This document shows positions 26,002-33,103 of a stretch of DNA of 64,000 nt, one piece after another (position 1 is the stretch's first letter; each line of letters begins with the position of its first letter). This stretch comes from Modestobacter sp. VKM Ac-2982. GTDB lineage: Bacteria; Actinomycetota; Actinomycetes; Mycobacteriales; Geodermatophilaceae. The notes under the pieces were generated by a model. The model saw nothing but the letters and a program-made list of their open reading frames with translations. It searched no databases and was not told the origin of the DNA. A program made the position numbers and the translations under genes. The stretch is from positions 1,098,082 through 1,162,081 of the forward strand of contig NZ_JAPVBL010000001.1 in NCBI RefSeq assembly GCF_026967935.1, written 5' to 3'.

Positions 26002-28068
26002 GTGGCGATGCAGCGGGTCGACGACGAGCGGGTGCACCAGGGCGTCGCCGAGGGGCCGACCGGGCCGGAGGCCGTGCTGGCGGGCCTGGACGAGCAGCAG
26101 CGGGCCGCGGCCGAGGCCGTGCGCGGGCCGGTGTGCATCCTCGCCGGTGCCGGGACCGGCAAGACCCGGACCATCACCCACCGGATCGCCTACGGCGTGC
26201 ACCTGGGCGAGTACGTCCCCGAGCAGGTGCTCGCGGTGACCTTCACCGCCCGCGCGGCCGGCGAGCTGCGGGGTCGGCTGTCGGCGCTGGGCGTCGGCGG
26301 GGTCCAGGCGCGCACCTTCCACGCCGCGGCGATGCGCCAGCTGCGGTACTTCGCCCCGCGCGTGCTGGGCGGGCCGATGCCCGAGCTGATCGAGAACAAG
26401 CTGCGCGTCGTCGCCGGGGCGGCGACCCGGGCCCGGCTGACCACCGACCGGACGAGCCTGCGCGACCTGGCCGGTGAGATCGAGTGGGCGAAGACGACGC
26501 TGGCCACCCCGGAGGACTACCCGGCGCGCGCCGCGGCCGCCGCCCGGGACCTGCCCTTCGACGCTGCCGCCGTCGCCGAGGTCTACCGGCAGTACGAGTC
26601 GGCCAAGCAGCGCGACGGCGCTCTGGACTTCGAGGACCTGCTGCTCGTCACCGCCTACGCGATCGAGGAGCACCGCGACGTCGCCCGCGAGGTGCGCGCC
26701 CAGTACCGGCACTTCGTCGTCGACGAGTACCAGGACGTGAACCCGCTGCAGCAGCGGCTGCTGGACGCCTGGCTGGGCGGCCGGGCCGAGGTCTGCGTCG
26801 TCGGCGACCCGAACCAGACGATCTACTCCTTCACCGGCGCCGACCCCGAGTACCTGCTGGGCTTCGCCGACCGCTACGGCGACGCCGAGGTGGTCAAGCT
26901 CGAGCGTGACTACCGCTCGACACCGCAGGTGGTCGGGCTGGCGAACAAGCTGATCGGCCAGGCTCCGCGACGCAAGGGCCTGCCCGGGCTGCGGCTGCTG
27001 GGGCAGCGGGCCGAGGGGCCGGCTCCCCGGTTCGTCGAGCACGCCGACGAACCGGCCGAGGCCGCAGCGGTGGCCCGAGCCTGCCGTGAGCTCGTCGACG
27101 GTGGTCTCCCGGCCAGCGAGATCGCGGTGCTCTTCCGGATCAACGCCCAGTCGCAGGTGTACGAGTCCGCGCTGGCCGACCTCGGGGTGCCCTACGTGCT
27201 CAAGGGCGGCGAGCGGTTCTTCGAGCGGCCGGAGATCCGTGAGGCGGTCCTGCTGCTGCGCGGGGCCGCGGCCGGCGGCAACGACCCCGGCGCGCTCGTG
27301 CCCGCCGTCCGCGACGTGCTCGCCTCCACCGGCTGGGTGGAGCACCGGCCACCTCCCGGTGGCACCGCACGGGACCGCTGGCAGTCCCTGGCCGCACTGG
27401 TCGACCTCGCCGTCGACCTGGTGGCCGAGCAGCCCACGCTCGACCTGGCCGGCTTCGTGGCGCACCTCGCCGAGCGGGCCAACGCCCAGCACGCCCCCAC
27501 GGTGCAGGGGGTGACGCTGGCCTCGATGCACGCGGCCAAGGGCCTGGAGTGGGACGCCGTGTTCGTCGTCGGGCTGGTCGACGGCGTCCTGCCGATCGCC
27601 CAGTCGCACTCGCGTCCCGAGGCGGTGGAGGAGGAGCGCCGGCTGCTGTACGTGGCGGTCACCCGGGCCCGCGAGCAGCTCACGCTCTCCTGGTCACTGG
27701 CCCGCAACCCCGGTGGCCGCCGCTCCCGACCGCGCAGCAGGTTCCTCGACGGCCTGACGCCGGACGCGGCTGCCACGCCCCACCGTCCGGCCAAGCGACC
27801 GAAGGTCGTCCTCGAGGGCGAGGCCGGGGAGCTGTTCGACAGGTTGCGGGCCTGGCGCAGCACCACCGCCGAGGCGGCGTCGGTGCCGGCCTACGTCGTC
27901 TTCACCGACGCCACCCTCCAGGCCATCGCCGAGACGCGTCCCACCACGGTGCGCGAGCTGTCGGCGCTGCCCGGTGTGGGGGCGCGCAAGCTCGACCTCT
28001 ACGGCGCCGAGGTCCTCGCGGCCATCGAGGGCCGACCCGCCCCTGAACAGGGCGAACACGCGCCCTGA
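26002..28068 (+). CDS. uvrD2: DNA helicase UvrD2, without the tetracysteine linker
   Basis: About 688 residues. It has a superfamily 1A motor: Walker A GAGTGKTRT, Walker B VVDEYQDVN, GDPNQTIYSFTGA, ASMHAAKGLEWD and VAVTRAREQL. A C-terminal HRDC domain is at about 605-680 (VPAYVVFTDATLQAIAE, then LPGVGARKLDLYG). Mycobacterial UvrD2 carries a C-x2-C/C-x2-C module between motor and HRDC. Here the linker (about residues 575-600) has no cysteine at all. GTG 26002 is favoured by GGGAGG 8 nt upstream; ATG 26008 is an alternative. The enzyme unwinds DNA 3'-5' with Ku help in mycobacteria. It is followed directly by the whiB7 promoter. Confidence 0.9.
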   Translation: MAMQRVDDERVHQGVAEGPTGPEAVLAGLDEQQRAAAEAVRGPVCILAGAGTGKTRTITHRIAYGVHLGEYVPEQVLAVTFTARAAGELRGRLSALGVGGVQARTFHAAAMRQLRYFAPRVLGGPMPELIENKLRVVAGAATRARLTTDRTSLRDLAGEIEWAKTTLATPEDYPARAAAAARDLPFDAAAVAEVYRQYESAKQRDGALDFEDLLLVTAYAIEEHRDVAREVRAQYRHFVVDEYQDVNPLQQRLLDAWLGGRAEVCVVGDPNQTIYSFTGADPEYLLGFADRYGDAEVVKLERDYRSTPQVVGLANKLIGQAPRRKGLPGLRLLGQRAEGPAPRFVEHADEPAEAAAVARACRELVDGGLPASEIAVLFRINAQSQVYESALADLGVPYVLKGGERFFERPEIREAVLLLRGAAAGGNDPGALVPAVRDVLASTGWVEHRPPPGGTARDRWQSLAALVDLAVDLVAEQPTLDLAGFVAHLAERANAQHAPTVQGVTLASMHAAKGLEWDAVFVVGLVDGVLPIAQSHSRPEAVEEERRLLYVAVTRAREQLTLSWSLARNPGGRRSRPRSRFLDGLTPDAAATPHRPAKRPKVVLEGEAGELFDRLRAWRSTTAEAASVPAYVVFTDATLQAIAETRPTTVRELSALPGVGARKLDLYGAEVLAAIEGRPAPEQGEHAP

Positions 28069-28078
28069 GGAATCTCGG

Positions 28079-28117
28079 TTAATTCGATTGACCGGTCTCC
28101 GGCAGCTCCCCTAGCCT
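28079..28117 (+). promoter_or_regulatory. Predicted WhiB7-autoregulated promoter
   Basis: An AT-rich box TTAATT (28079-28084) lies exactly 3 nt before a good -35, TTGACC (28088-28093). An 18-nt spacer leads to the -10 TAGCCT (28112-28117). An AT-rich patch 3 bp upstream of -35 is the reported signature of WhiB7-dependent promoters, where the AT-hook contacts DNA. It is the most AT-rich stretch of the area. Confidence 0.7.
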
Positions 28118-28218
28118 TCGTGCCACCACCTGGGAGTGATCCAGGACGCACGATCCCGCAGCAGACCGCAGGGAGACCGGCCGCCAGGCCGGGCTCCGAC
28201 CCCGGAAGGAGGGGCCCC

Positions 28219-28581
28219 GTGAACAGCACCGACATCACCACCGCCGGCGTGCGCACCGTGACCTCGCCGGCCGTCGGCCTGCGCTGCTCCACCCCGGCCG
28301 AGTGGGTCGTCTCGATGGCGACCGCCGCCGCTCCGCACCGCGGCACTGGTCTGCCCTTCGCCGGGTCGGCCACTGCCGTCCGCCTCCGCGGCCTGACCGC
28401 CGCCGCCGGCACGACCGGCCTGTCCACCACCGGCGCACGTCTCGGCGCCGATGCCCTGCCGTCCGTCCAGACCACGTCCGTCCAGAACACCGCCCTGAAG
28501 GGGTACGCCGTCATCGGCGCCCCTGCTCGGCACACCAGCAGCACCCCGGGTGACCTGCCCCCGGAAGACCCACTGGGCTAG
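28219..28581 (+). CDS. Upstream ORF in the whiB7 leader (probable attenuation peptide)
   Basis: 120 codons starting with GTG behind a very strong ribosome site (GGAAGGAGG, 28204-28212, 6 nt before the start). The peptide is Thr/Ala/Ser/Gly-rich with no recognised domain, one cysteine and no transmembrane helix. It lies wholly inside the whiB7 leader, between the promoter at 28079 and a hairpin/terminator pair. Translation of a uORF is known to control whiB7/wblC attenuation in other actinobacteria, where slowed ribosomes let RNA polymerase pass the terminator. The function as a sensor is therefore inferred from position. It is longer than the short uORFs usually described. Confidence 0.7.
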   Translation: MNSTDITTAGVRTVTSPAVGLRCSTPAEWVVSMATAAAPHRGTGLPFAGSATAVRLRGLTAAAGTTGLSTTGARLGADALPSVQTTSVQNTALKGYAVIGAPARHTSSTPGDLPPEDPLG

Positions 28582-28591
28582 CACAGCCCAG
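28573..28591 (+). promoter_or_regulatory. Hairpin spanning the uORF stop codon
   Basis: A perfect 7-bp stem (CTGGGCT with AGCCCAG) closes a 5-nt loop that holds the last two bases of the uORF stop TAG. A ribosome stopping or stalling here would open or block it. It sits 12 nt before the terminator stem, so it is placed to influence terminator folding. Confidence 0.5.
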
Positions 28592-28603
28592 CAGGTCCTC
28601 CTC

Positions 28604-28646
28604 GAGGCCGCGGAACCCGGACACCGGGTACCGCGGCCTTCGTCTT
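28604..28646 (+). terminator. whiB7: Intrinsic terminator/attenuator before whiB7
   Basis: Arms 28605-28620 and 28624-28639 pair in 15 of 16 positions (one A-A mismatch) around a 3-nt loop, followed by TCGTCTTG. It lies between the uORF and whiB7 with no gene ending in between to need it, so it is best read as an attenuator. Induction would require read-through. Confidence 0.75.
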
Positions 28647-28741
28647 GCTCCAGCCTCTCGACGAGCCTCCGCGGACCCCGACCACCGGTCGGCGGGGCCC
28701 CGTCGACCGGCCGCACAGACGAAGGAAGAGGAGGAGCGGCC

Positions 28742-29080
28742 GTGCCGACCACGATCGACCCCGCGACGTCCCATCGCCGACCCGGGCTCGACCGCACGCA
28801 CGTGTCCACCCAGCGGCCGGTCCGGGAGGGCACCCGTCGGGGGCTGCCCTGCCGGGTGCAGGACCCCGACCTGTGGTTCGCCGAGAGCCCGGCGCAGCTC
28901 GAGCAGGCCAAGAGCCTGTGCGGCGAGTGCCCGATCCGGACCACCTGCCTGGCCGGGGCGCTCGACCGCGCCGAGCCCTGGGGCGTCTGGGGCGGGGAGA
29001 TCTTCGACCACGGGGTGGTCATCGCCCGCAAGCGTCCCCGTGGCCGCCCGCCCAAGGTCCGGGCCGAGGCCGCGGCATGA
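28742..29080 (+). CDS. whiB7: WhiB7 transcriptional regulator
   Basis: 112 residues. Four Fe-S cysteines (37, 60, 63, 69) have the WhiB pattern C-xn-C-x2-C-x5-C. The GVWGG turn follows, and the C-terminus carries the AT-hook RPRGRPPK, which singles out WhiB7 among WhiB proteins. WhiB7 binds sigma-A region 4 and activates intrinsic antibiotic-resistance genes from promoters with AT-rich boxes. GTG 28742 follows GAGGAGGAG by 5 nt. The 620-nt leader carries promoter, uORF and attenuator. The order uvrD2-whiB7 with an ABC1 kinase nearby matches M. tuberculosis Rv3198c-Rv3197A-Rv3197. Confidence 0.93.
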   Translation: MPTTIDPATSHRRPGLDRTHVSTQRPVREGTRRGLPCRVQDPDLWFAESPAQLEQAKSLCGECPIRTTCLAGALDRAEPWGVWGGEIFDHGVVIARKRPRGRPPKVRAEAAA

Positions 29081-29118
29081 GGCCACAGCACCCGAGCACC
29101 CGGCTCTCGCCGGTCCGG

Positions 29119-29135
29119 CGCCCCCACCGGGGGCG
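29119..29135 (+). terminator. Short GC hairpin after whiB7
   Basis: A 7-bp perfect stem (CGCCCCC/GGGGGCG) with a 3-nt loop, 39 nt after the whiB7 stop. No T-run follows. It may end or weaken whiB7 transcription before the next small gene. Confidence 0.4.
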
Positions 29136-29202
29136 GCCGGCCACCCGATGCACCTCCACCCGGCCACCGCCCAGCGGTGCCGTCTCACCCTGAGGGACCA
29201 CG

Positions 29203-29367
29203 ATGTACTCGTTCGACCAGGACCTGACCAGATCCCACATGAACCGGCGGATGGCCGAGGCGGAGGCGTCCGCCCGGGCTCGTCGGCTGATCACCGCCCG
29301 GCGCTGGGCGCGCAAGGCGGAGCGGGCTTCTCAGCGGGCCGCCCGCGCCAGCTCCGCCGTCTGGTGA
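29203..29367 (+). CDS. Small basic helical protein
   Basis: 54 residues beginning MYSFDQDLTRSHMNRR, followed by an Ala/Arg/Glu-rich amphipathic helix and ending ASSAVW. The ATG follows GAGGGA by 7 nt. Short proteins beginning with a similar MYSFDQ-L-R motif are frequent in actinobacteria, as far as can be recalled, without assigned function. The strong codon bias to G/C in third position and the ribosome site support translation. It might be co-transcribed with whiB7 if the hairpin at 29119 is leaky. Confidence 0.6.
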   Translation: MYSFDQDLTRSHMNRRMAEAEASARARRLITARRWARKAERASQRAARASSAVW

Positions 29368-29420
29368 CGACGCAGTCGGCGGGAGCACCGTGGAGGCACG
29401 ACCGCGCGGCAGCAGCCGCT

Positions 29421-29464
29421 GTCCGTTCCGGCCGCTGGGCCACCGGCTCCCGGTCGGAACGGAC
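29421..29464 (+). terminator. Bidirectional terminator-like stem between convergent genes
   Basis: Perfect 10-bp arms GTCCGTTCCG (29421-29430) and CGGAACGGAC (29455-29464) enclose a 24-nt GC-rich loop with its own small stem. It lies between the small plus-strand gene and the convergent ABC1 kinase. Confidence 0.5.
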
Positions 29465-29526
29465 CCCATCGCTCCGCCCGAGCCGGGGCGGCACCGGGCC
29501 GCGGTGTCGCCCGTGCGGACGACAGG

Positions 29527-30852
29527 TCAACCGGCGAAGCCGGGCAGCCACTCCTCGCAGACGCCGCGGTAGGGCGCCTCGGCGTCGAGCTGGCAGAGGA
29601 CGGCGATCGACCCCATCGTCACCCGGTGGATCAGCAGGTAGGCCGGCGGCAGGTTGAGCTGGCGGCCCAGCCGGCTGGCGTCACTGCGCGGGTCACCGAT
29701 CCGGTTGGCCTGCTCCTGTATCCACGCCCGGTTGAACTGGAACGAGGGGGCCGACACCGGGGCGAGGAAGGGCAGCAGGAAGTCCAGCACCCCCTGGGCG
29801 TCGACCTGGATGTTCTCGCGGACGAAGCCCTCGGCGCGCAGGTCGGCCAGCACGTCCTCGGCGCGGCCCTCCAGGGCCCAGCGGACGAGCCGGCCGATCG
29901 GCTCGGGGTGGCCGCCGGGCAGCCGGGCCGTGGCACCGAAGTCGATGACCCCCAGACGGCCGTCGGGCACCAGCCGGTAGTTGCCCGGGTGCGGGTCGGC
30001 GTGCAGCAGCCCGGCGCGCTGCGGCCCGGAGAAGTGCAGCACCGCCATCAGCAGTCCCGCCCGGTCGCGCTCCTCCCGGGTGCCGTTGGTGATGATTTGG
30101 GACAGCGGGACGCCCTCGAGCCACTCGGAGACGATCACCTTCGGCGCGCTGGCCACCACCCGGGGGACGACGATCTGCTCGTCGTCGGCGTACGCGGCGG
30201 CGAACGTCCGCTGGGCGTCGGCCTCCAGCCCGTAGTCCAGTTCCTCCTCCGCACGGGCCTTGAGCTCGGCGATGAGCGGCTTGACCTCCATGCCGGGGAA
30301 GAGCACCGCGAACATCCGGGCGAACCGGGCGAGCTGGTTGAGGTCGGCCATCAGGGCGGTGCCCGCACCGGGGTACTGGATCTTCACCGCGACGTCCCGG
30401 CCGTCCCGCCACGTGGCCCGGTGCACCTGGCCGATGCTGGCGGCCGCCGCCGGGGTGTCGTCGAAGTCGCGGAACCGCTGCCGCCAGCTGCCCCCCAGTT
30501 GCTGGGCCAGCACCGCGTGCACGGTGCGGATCGGCATCGGCGGCGCCGCCTCCTGCAGCTTGACCAGCGCCTCGCGGTAGGGCCCGGCCATCTCCTCGGG
30601 CACGGCGGCCTCGAAGATCGACAGCTGCTGCCCCAGCTTCATGGCCCCGCCCTTGAGCTGGCCGAGGACGGCGAAGAGCTGCTCGGCCGTCTGCTGCTGG
30701 AGTTCTGCGCTGACCTCCTCGGCATCACGCCCGGAGAGCCGCTTGCCGATGCCCAGGGTGGCTCGCCCGGCGGCGCCGAGCGGCAGGGCAGCGAGCCTCG
30801 CCGTTCGGGACACCGCCCCCCGCGGGATGTCCCGTTCGGTGTCACTCACCAC
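29527..30852 (-). CDS. ABC1/UbiB-family atypical kinase
   Basis: 441 residues. It has the family signatures KLGQQLS in the N-terminal KxGQ extension, the nucleotide lysine in VAVKIQYPG, AAASIGQVHRA (the alanine-rich loop replacing the glycine loop), HADPHPGNY and VIDFGA. These residues bind ADP/ATP in UbiB/COQ8 proteins. Here there is no obvious ubiquinone pathway, so the substrate is unknown; actinobacteria use menaquinone. GTG 30852 with GAGGGG 8 nt upstream is preferred. It starts 13 nt after the end of the E1-like gene, so the two form an operon. The homologue Rv3197 is reported to take part in macrolide resistance under WhiB7 (recollection). Confidence 0.88.
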   Translation of the reverse strand: MVSDTERDIPRGAVSRTARLAALPLGAAGRATLGIGKRLSGRDAEEVSAELQQQTAEQLFAVLGQLKGGAMKLGQQLSIFEAAVPEEMAGPYREALVKLQEAAPPMPIRTVHAVLAQQLGGSWRQRFRDFDDTPAAAASIGQVHRATWRDGRDVAVKIQYPGAGTALMADLNQLARFARMFAVLFPGMEVKPLIAELKARAEEELDYGLEADAQRTFAAAYADDEQIVVPRVVASAPKVIVSEWLEGVPLSQIITNGTREERDRAGLLMAVLHFSGPQRAGLLHADPHPGNYRLVPDGRLGVIDFGATARLPGGHPEPIGRLVRWALEGRAEDVLADLRAEGFVRENIQVDAQGVLDFLLPFLAPVSAPSFQFNRAWIQEQANRIGDPRSDASRLGRQLNLPPAYLLIHRVTMGSIAVLCQLDAEAPYRGVCEEWLPGFAG

Positions 30853-30865
30853 ACCAGTGTCCCCT

Positions 30866-31938
30866 CTACGGCGGCGACGTGCCCCGACCGCCCCCATGAC
30901 AGGCGCATCCGGGGTGCGGCGGCCAGCGGCGGAGGCGGGGGAGGAGGCCGGGCGGGCGCAGCTCGAGGGCCGCCCCCACGGTCACCGGGTCGTCCCCGCC
31001 GTCCAGGTGGGCCAGCACCTGCACGGCGGCGGTCAGGGCGGTGAGCAGGCAGGTGACGGTCGCCCCGCTGGCGGCCGGCTCGACGGCGGCGAGCTGGGCG
31101 GCCAGGCGGGGCCACGCCGGGTCGTCGTCCCGCCGCCAGGCGTCGGCGCAGCGCAGGCACCCGCCGGCGCCGCCGGGCAGGACGAGCGGGCCGACGACGC
31201 CGGTCTCCTCGCGCACCGTGGCCACCAGGTGCGGCGTGCCCGCCTGGTGCAGGGCCGCCGAGAGGGGATCGGCGGCCGCCCAGGGGCGGCACAGGACCAC
31301 CAGGTCCGGTGCGCGGTCCGGGGGGAGCGGGCGGAGGTCGGTCAGCGGACTGGCCCGCCGGACGGCGTCGGCCGCGGCCAGCGCCCGCGGGCGCCCCTCG
31401 TCGGCCGCCGTCACCCCACCGACGACGGCGTCCCCGGCGCGCGTAGGGCCCCGGTCCCGGACGTGCACCGACCCCACCCCGCTGGCGGCCAGCACCGCGG
31501 CGAGCGGGACGCCCACCCGGGTGGCGCCGTCGACGACGACCGCGCTCTGCCGGCGGGCGCTCCACCGCCCGCCCGTGCCCGCCCGGGGGACCGCCGCCGG
31601 CAGCTCCAGCCCGGCCCGGGCGAGCGCGGCCGGGCCCGGATCGGCCGCCAGCAGATCGGCGGCCGCCAGGTCGTGCAGCAGGCCGGTGCCGCGCAACCCG
31701 GCCAGCAGGCCGTCCACCACGTCGCCGGGCACGCCCTCGGCCACCCACTCGGTGCGCACCGCACGCTCGCTGCGGCGGCCGTCCAGTCCGCGCAGCCGGG
31801 CGGCGACCTCGTCCCCGGCCGGGTGGACGCGCAGCCCGTCACGCCCGTCGACGCCGCCGATCTGCAGCACGTCACGTCCGGGTCGAGCCGGAGCAGCGGC
31901 GTCGCGGCGGGCAGCAACGGGTGCGGGCTCTCGGTCAT
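30866..31938 (-). CDS. E1-like (ThiF/TOMM-type) protein with an N-terminal frameshift
   Basis: The main frame (from 31870 down) encodes about 334 residues: a winged-helix-like part, a degenerate Rossmann/E1 region (VVVDGATRVGVPLAAVLAASGVG), and a zinc-type cysteine pattern GGCLRCADAWRRDDDPAWP plus a terminal CACH. This resembles the precursor-binding/E1-like proteins of thiazole/oxazole-modified peptide clusters. The expected N-terminus, MTESPHPLLPAATPLLRLDP, lies in another frame starting ATG 31938. Adding one base in the CCGGG run at about 31878-31882 joins them into RLDPGRDVLQIGG. Either the gene is broken, a sequencing error exists, or GTG 31870 is a shortened start. The homologue pair Rv3196-Rv3197 is adjacent in M. 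tuberculosis. Function unknown. Confidence 0.65.
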
Positions 31939-32287
31939 CGCAGGGAGGGTGCCAGCGCGGTGGCCCCGCTCGCAGTCGTCGTCCACAGGCCGGGGAGTGC
32001 GGCCGCCGACCTCGTCCCACAACCTGTGGACAGTGCTGTGGACGCGATGTTGACCACCAGGCGTGTCGCTGTGCACGACCCGGGGGAGCGGGCGGGGACG
32101 ATGCCCGTCGAGGTCGTCCACCGGCGCGCTCACCTGCAGGAACGCGCGACCGAACCTGTGGAGGGAGCGGACCCGTCCATCGTTCGGGGGACAGCCGCCC
32201 GCCCGGTGTCCACTGTCCGTGTGCACCTGTCCACGACCGGGTGTCCTCACCCGGGAGGTCCGCCGTCCGGCCCGATACGGTGCGTGC
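31939..32287. promoter_or_regulatory. Divergent intergenic region with a cluster of DnaA-box-like 9-mers
   Basis: No gene is seen in these 349 bp. They contain seven sites close to the actinobacterial DnaA box, with preferred sequence TTGTCCACA. Three fit the degenerate Streptomyces consensus fully: 31979-31987 (+), 32025-32033 (-) and 32157-32165 (-). One has a single base off, 32037-32045 (-). Three are weaker: 32114-32122, 32206-32214 and 32227-32235 (all +). The region is also the divergent promoter between the E1-like gene and the zinc peptidase. No dnaA, dnaN or AT-rich unwinding element is near, so it is not recognisable as an origin. Confidence 0.45.
32276..32281 (+). promoter_or_regulatory. 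-10 element (TACGGT) for a leaderless peptidase mRNA
   Basis: TACGGT ends 6 nt before GTG 32288. There is no ribosome site, and the arrangement repeats that at 17802 and 57355. Confidence 0.5.
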
Positions 32288-32911
32288 GTGGAGAAGCGAC
32301 CTGACCGCCGCGCGCCGGCTGCGTCGACGGCGGTCCCCGCCGTCCGCACGGCGCCCCGTCCGGTGCCGGAGGTGGAGGTCCGCCGCAGCGCCCGACGTCG
32401 CCGGACGGTCACGGCCTACCGGGAGAACGGGCGCACCGTGGTGCTCATCCCGGCGGCGTTCAGCGCCGCCGAGGAGCGGCGCTGGGTCGATCAGATGGTC
32501 GCCAAGCTGCAGACCCGCGAAGAGCGGCGTCGCCGCACCCTCGGCTCCGACGACGACCTCATGGCCCGGGCGATGGAACTGTCCCGGGCACACCTGGACG
32601 GGCGGGCCGTGCCGGCCAGCGTCCGCTGGGTGGACAACCAGAACCGACGCTGGGGGTCGTGCACCCCGGCCGACCGCACGATCCGGCTGTCGAGCCGGTT
32701 GCGGGGCATGCCGGAGTTCGTCGTCGACTACGTGCTGGTCCACGAGCTGGCGCACCTGCTAGAGGCCAGTCACGACGAGCGCTTCTGGGCGCTCGTGCAC
32801 GCCTACCCGCGCGCCGAGCGCGCACTGGGCTTCCTCGAGGGCGTCGAACACGGCTCCGCTGGCGACCGGGCAGCCGGCGACGACGAGCTGGAGCCCGGCG
32901 CCGTCGACTGA
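32288..32911 (+). CDS. YgjP/DUF45-type zinc metallopeptidase
   Basis: 207 residues. The zinc motif HELAH (in YVLVHELAHLLEASHDERFW) is followed by the third ligand histidine nine residues on. RWVDNQNRRWGSCTPADRTIRLS before it is the conserved WGSC block of DUF45/M48-like peptidases. The first about 45 residues are a basic, Pro/Arg-rich lead. No membrane segment. GTG 32288 is fixed by the -10 element at 32276. A protein of this family sits in the same neighbourhood in several actinobacteria (recollection). Substrate unknown. Confidence 0.85.
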   Translation: MEKRPDRRAPAASTAVPAVRTAPRPVPEVEVRRSARRRRTVTAYRENGRTVVLIPAAFSAAEERRWVDQMVAKLQTREERRRRTLGSDDDLMARAMELSRAHLDGRAVPASVRWVDNQNRRWGSCTPADRTIRLSSRLRGMPEFVVDYVLVHELAHLLEASHDERFWALVHAYPRAERALGFLEGVEHGSAGDRAAGDDELEPGAVD

Positions 32912-32922
32912 CGAAGGTCGAA

Positions 32923-33095
32923 GGACCCCGTCCTCCTCACCCCTCGCAGGCTCGGGGCGAGCCTCTGGACGGGGCCGTTCCCCCCACCACTCGCACGCTC
33001 GTGGCGGGTCCCTGCAGCGGGGTCACTCCAGCACGTCACCACGCTCGCGGGGCCCTGCGGCGGGGCCGACCCCCGCCACGGGCTCGTGGCGGGGG
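32923..33095 (+). repeat. GC-rich palindromic elements, copy B (one full, two partial) plus terminal hairpin
   Basis: Copy B1 (32923-32980) has the full layout GGACCCC, CACCCCTCGC, CTCGGGGCGAG, GGACGGGGCCG. B2 (32981-33030) and B3 (about 33031-33070) are shorter relatives with CCACCACTCGC/CTCGTGGCGGGTCCCTG and CACGCTCGCGGGGCCCTG. A perfect 10-bp hairpin (33070-33095, CCCCCGCCAC/GTGGCGGGGG) ends the block. The stretch fills the gap between the convergent peptidase and DUF2342 genes and probably stops both transcripts. Confidence 0.6.
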
Positions 33096-33103
33096 CCGGG
33101 CGG

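Noticed and set aside
28120-28218. Extending the whiB7 uORF upstream to GTG 28120
   Set aside because: The frame is open, but 28120 is only 3 nt after the -10 element and so probably before or at the transcription start. The strong ribosome site points to 28219.
30866-31938. Ribosomally made thiazole/oxazole peptide cluster
   Set aside because: The E1-like protein resembles TOMM partners, but no YcaO protein, dehydrogenase or precursor peptide was seen, and the gene is part of a conserved non-TOMM neighbourhood.
31939-32287. Chromosome replication origin
   Set aside because: DnaA-like boxes are present but dnaA, dnaN, rpmH or gyrB are not, and no AT-rich unwinding stretch is visible.
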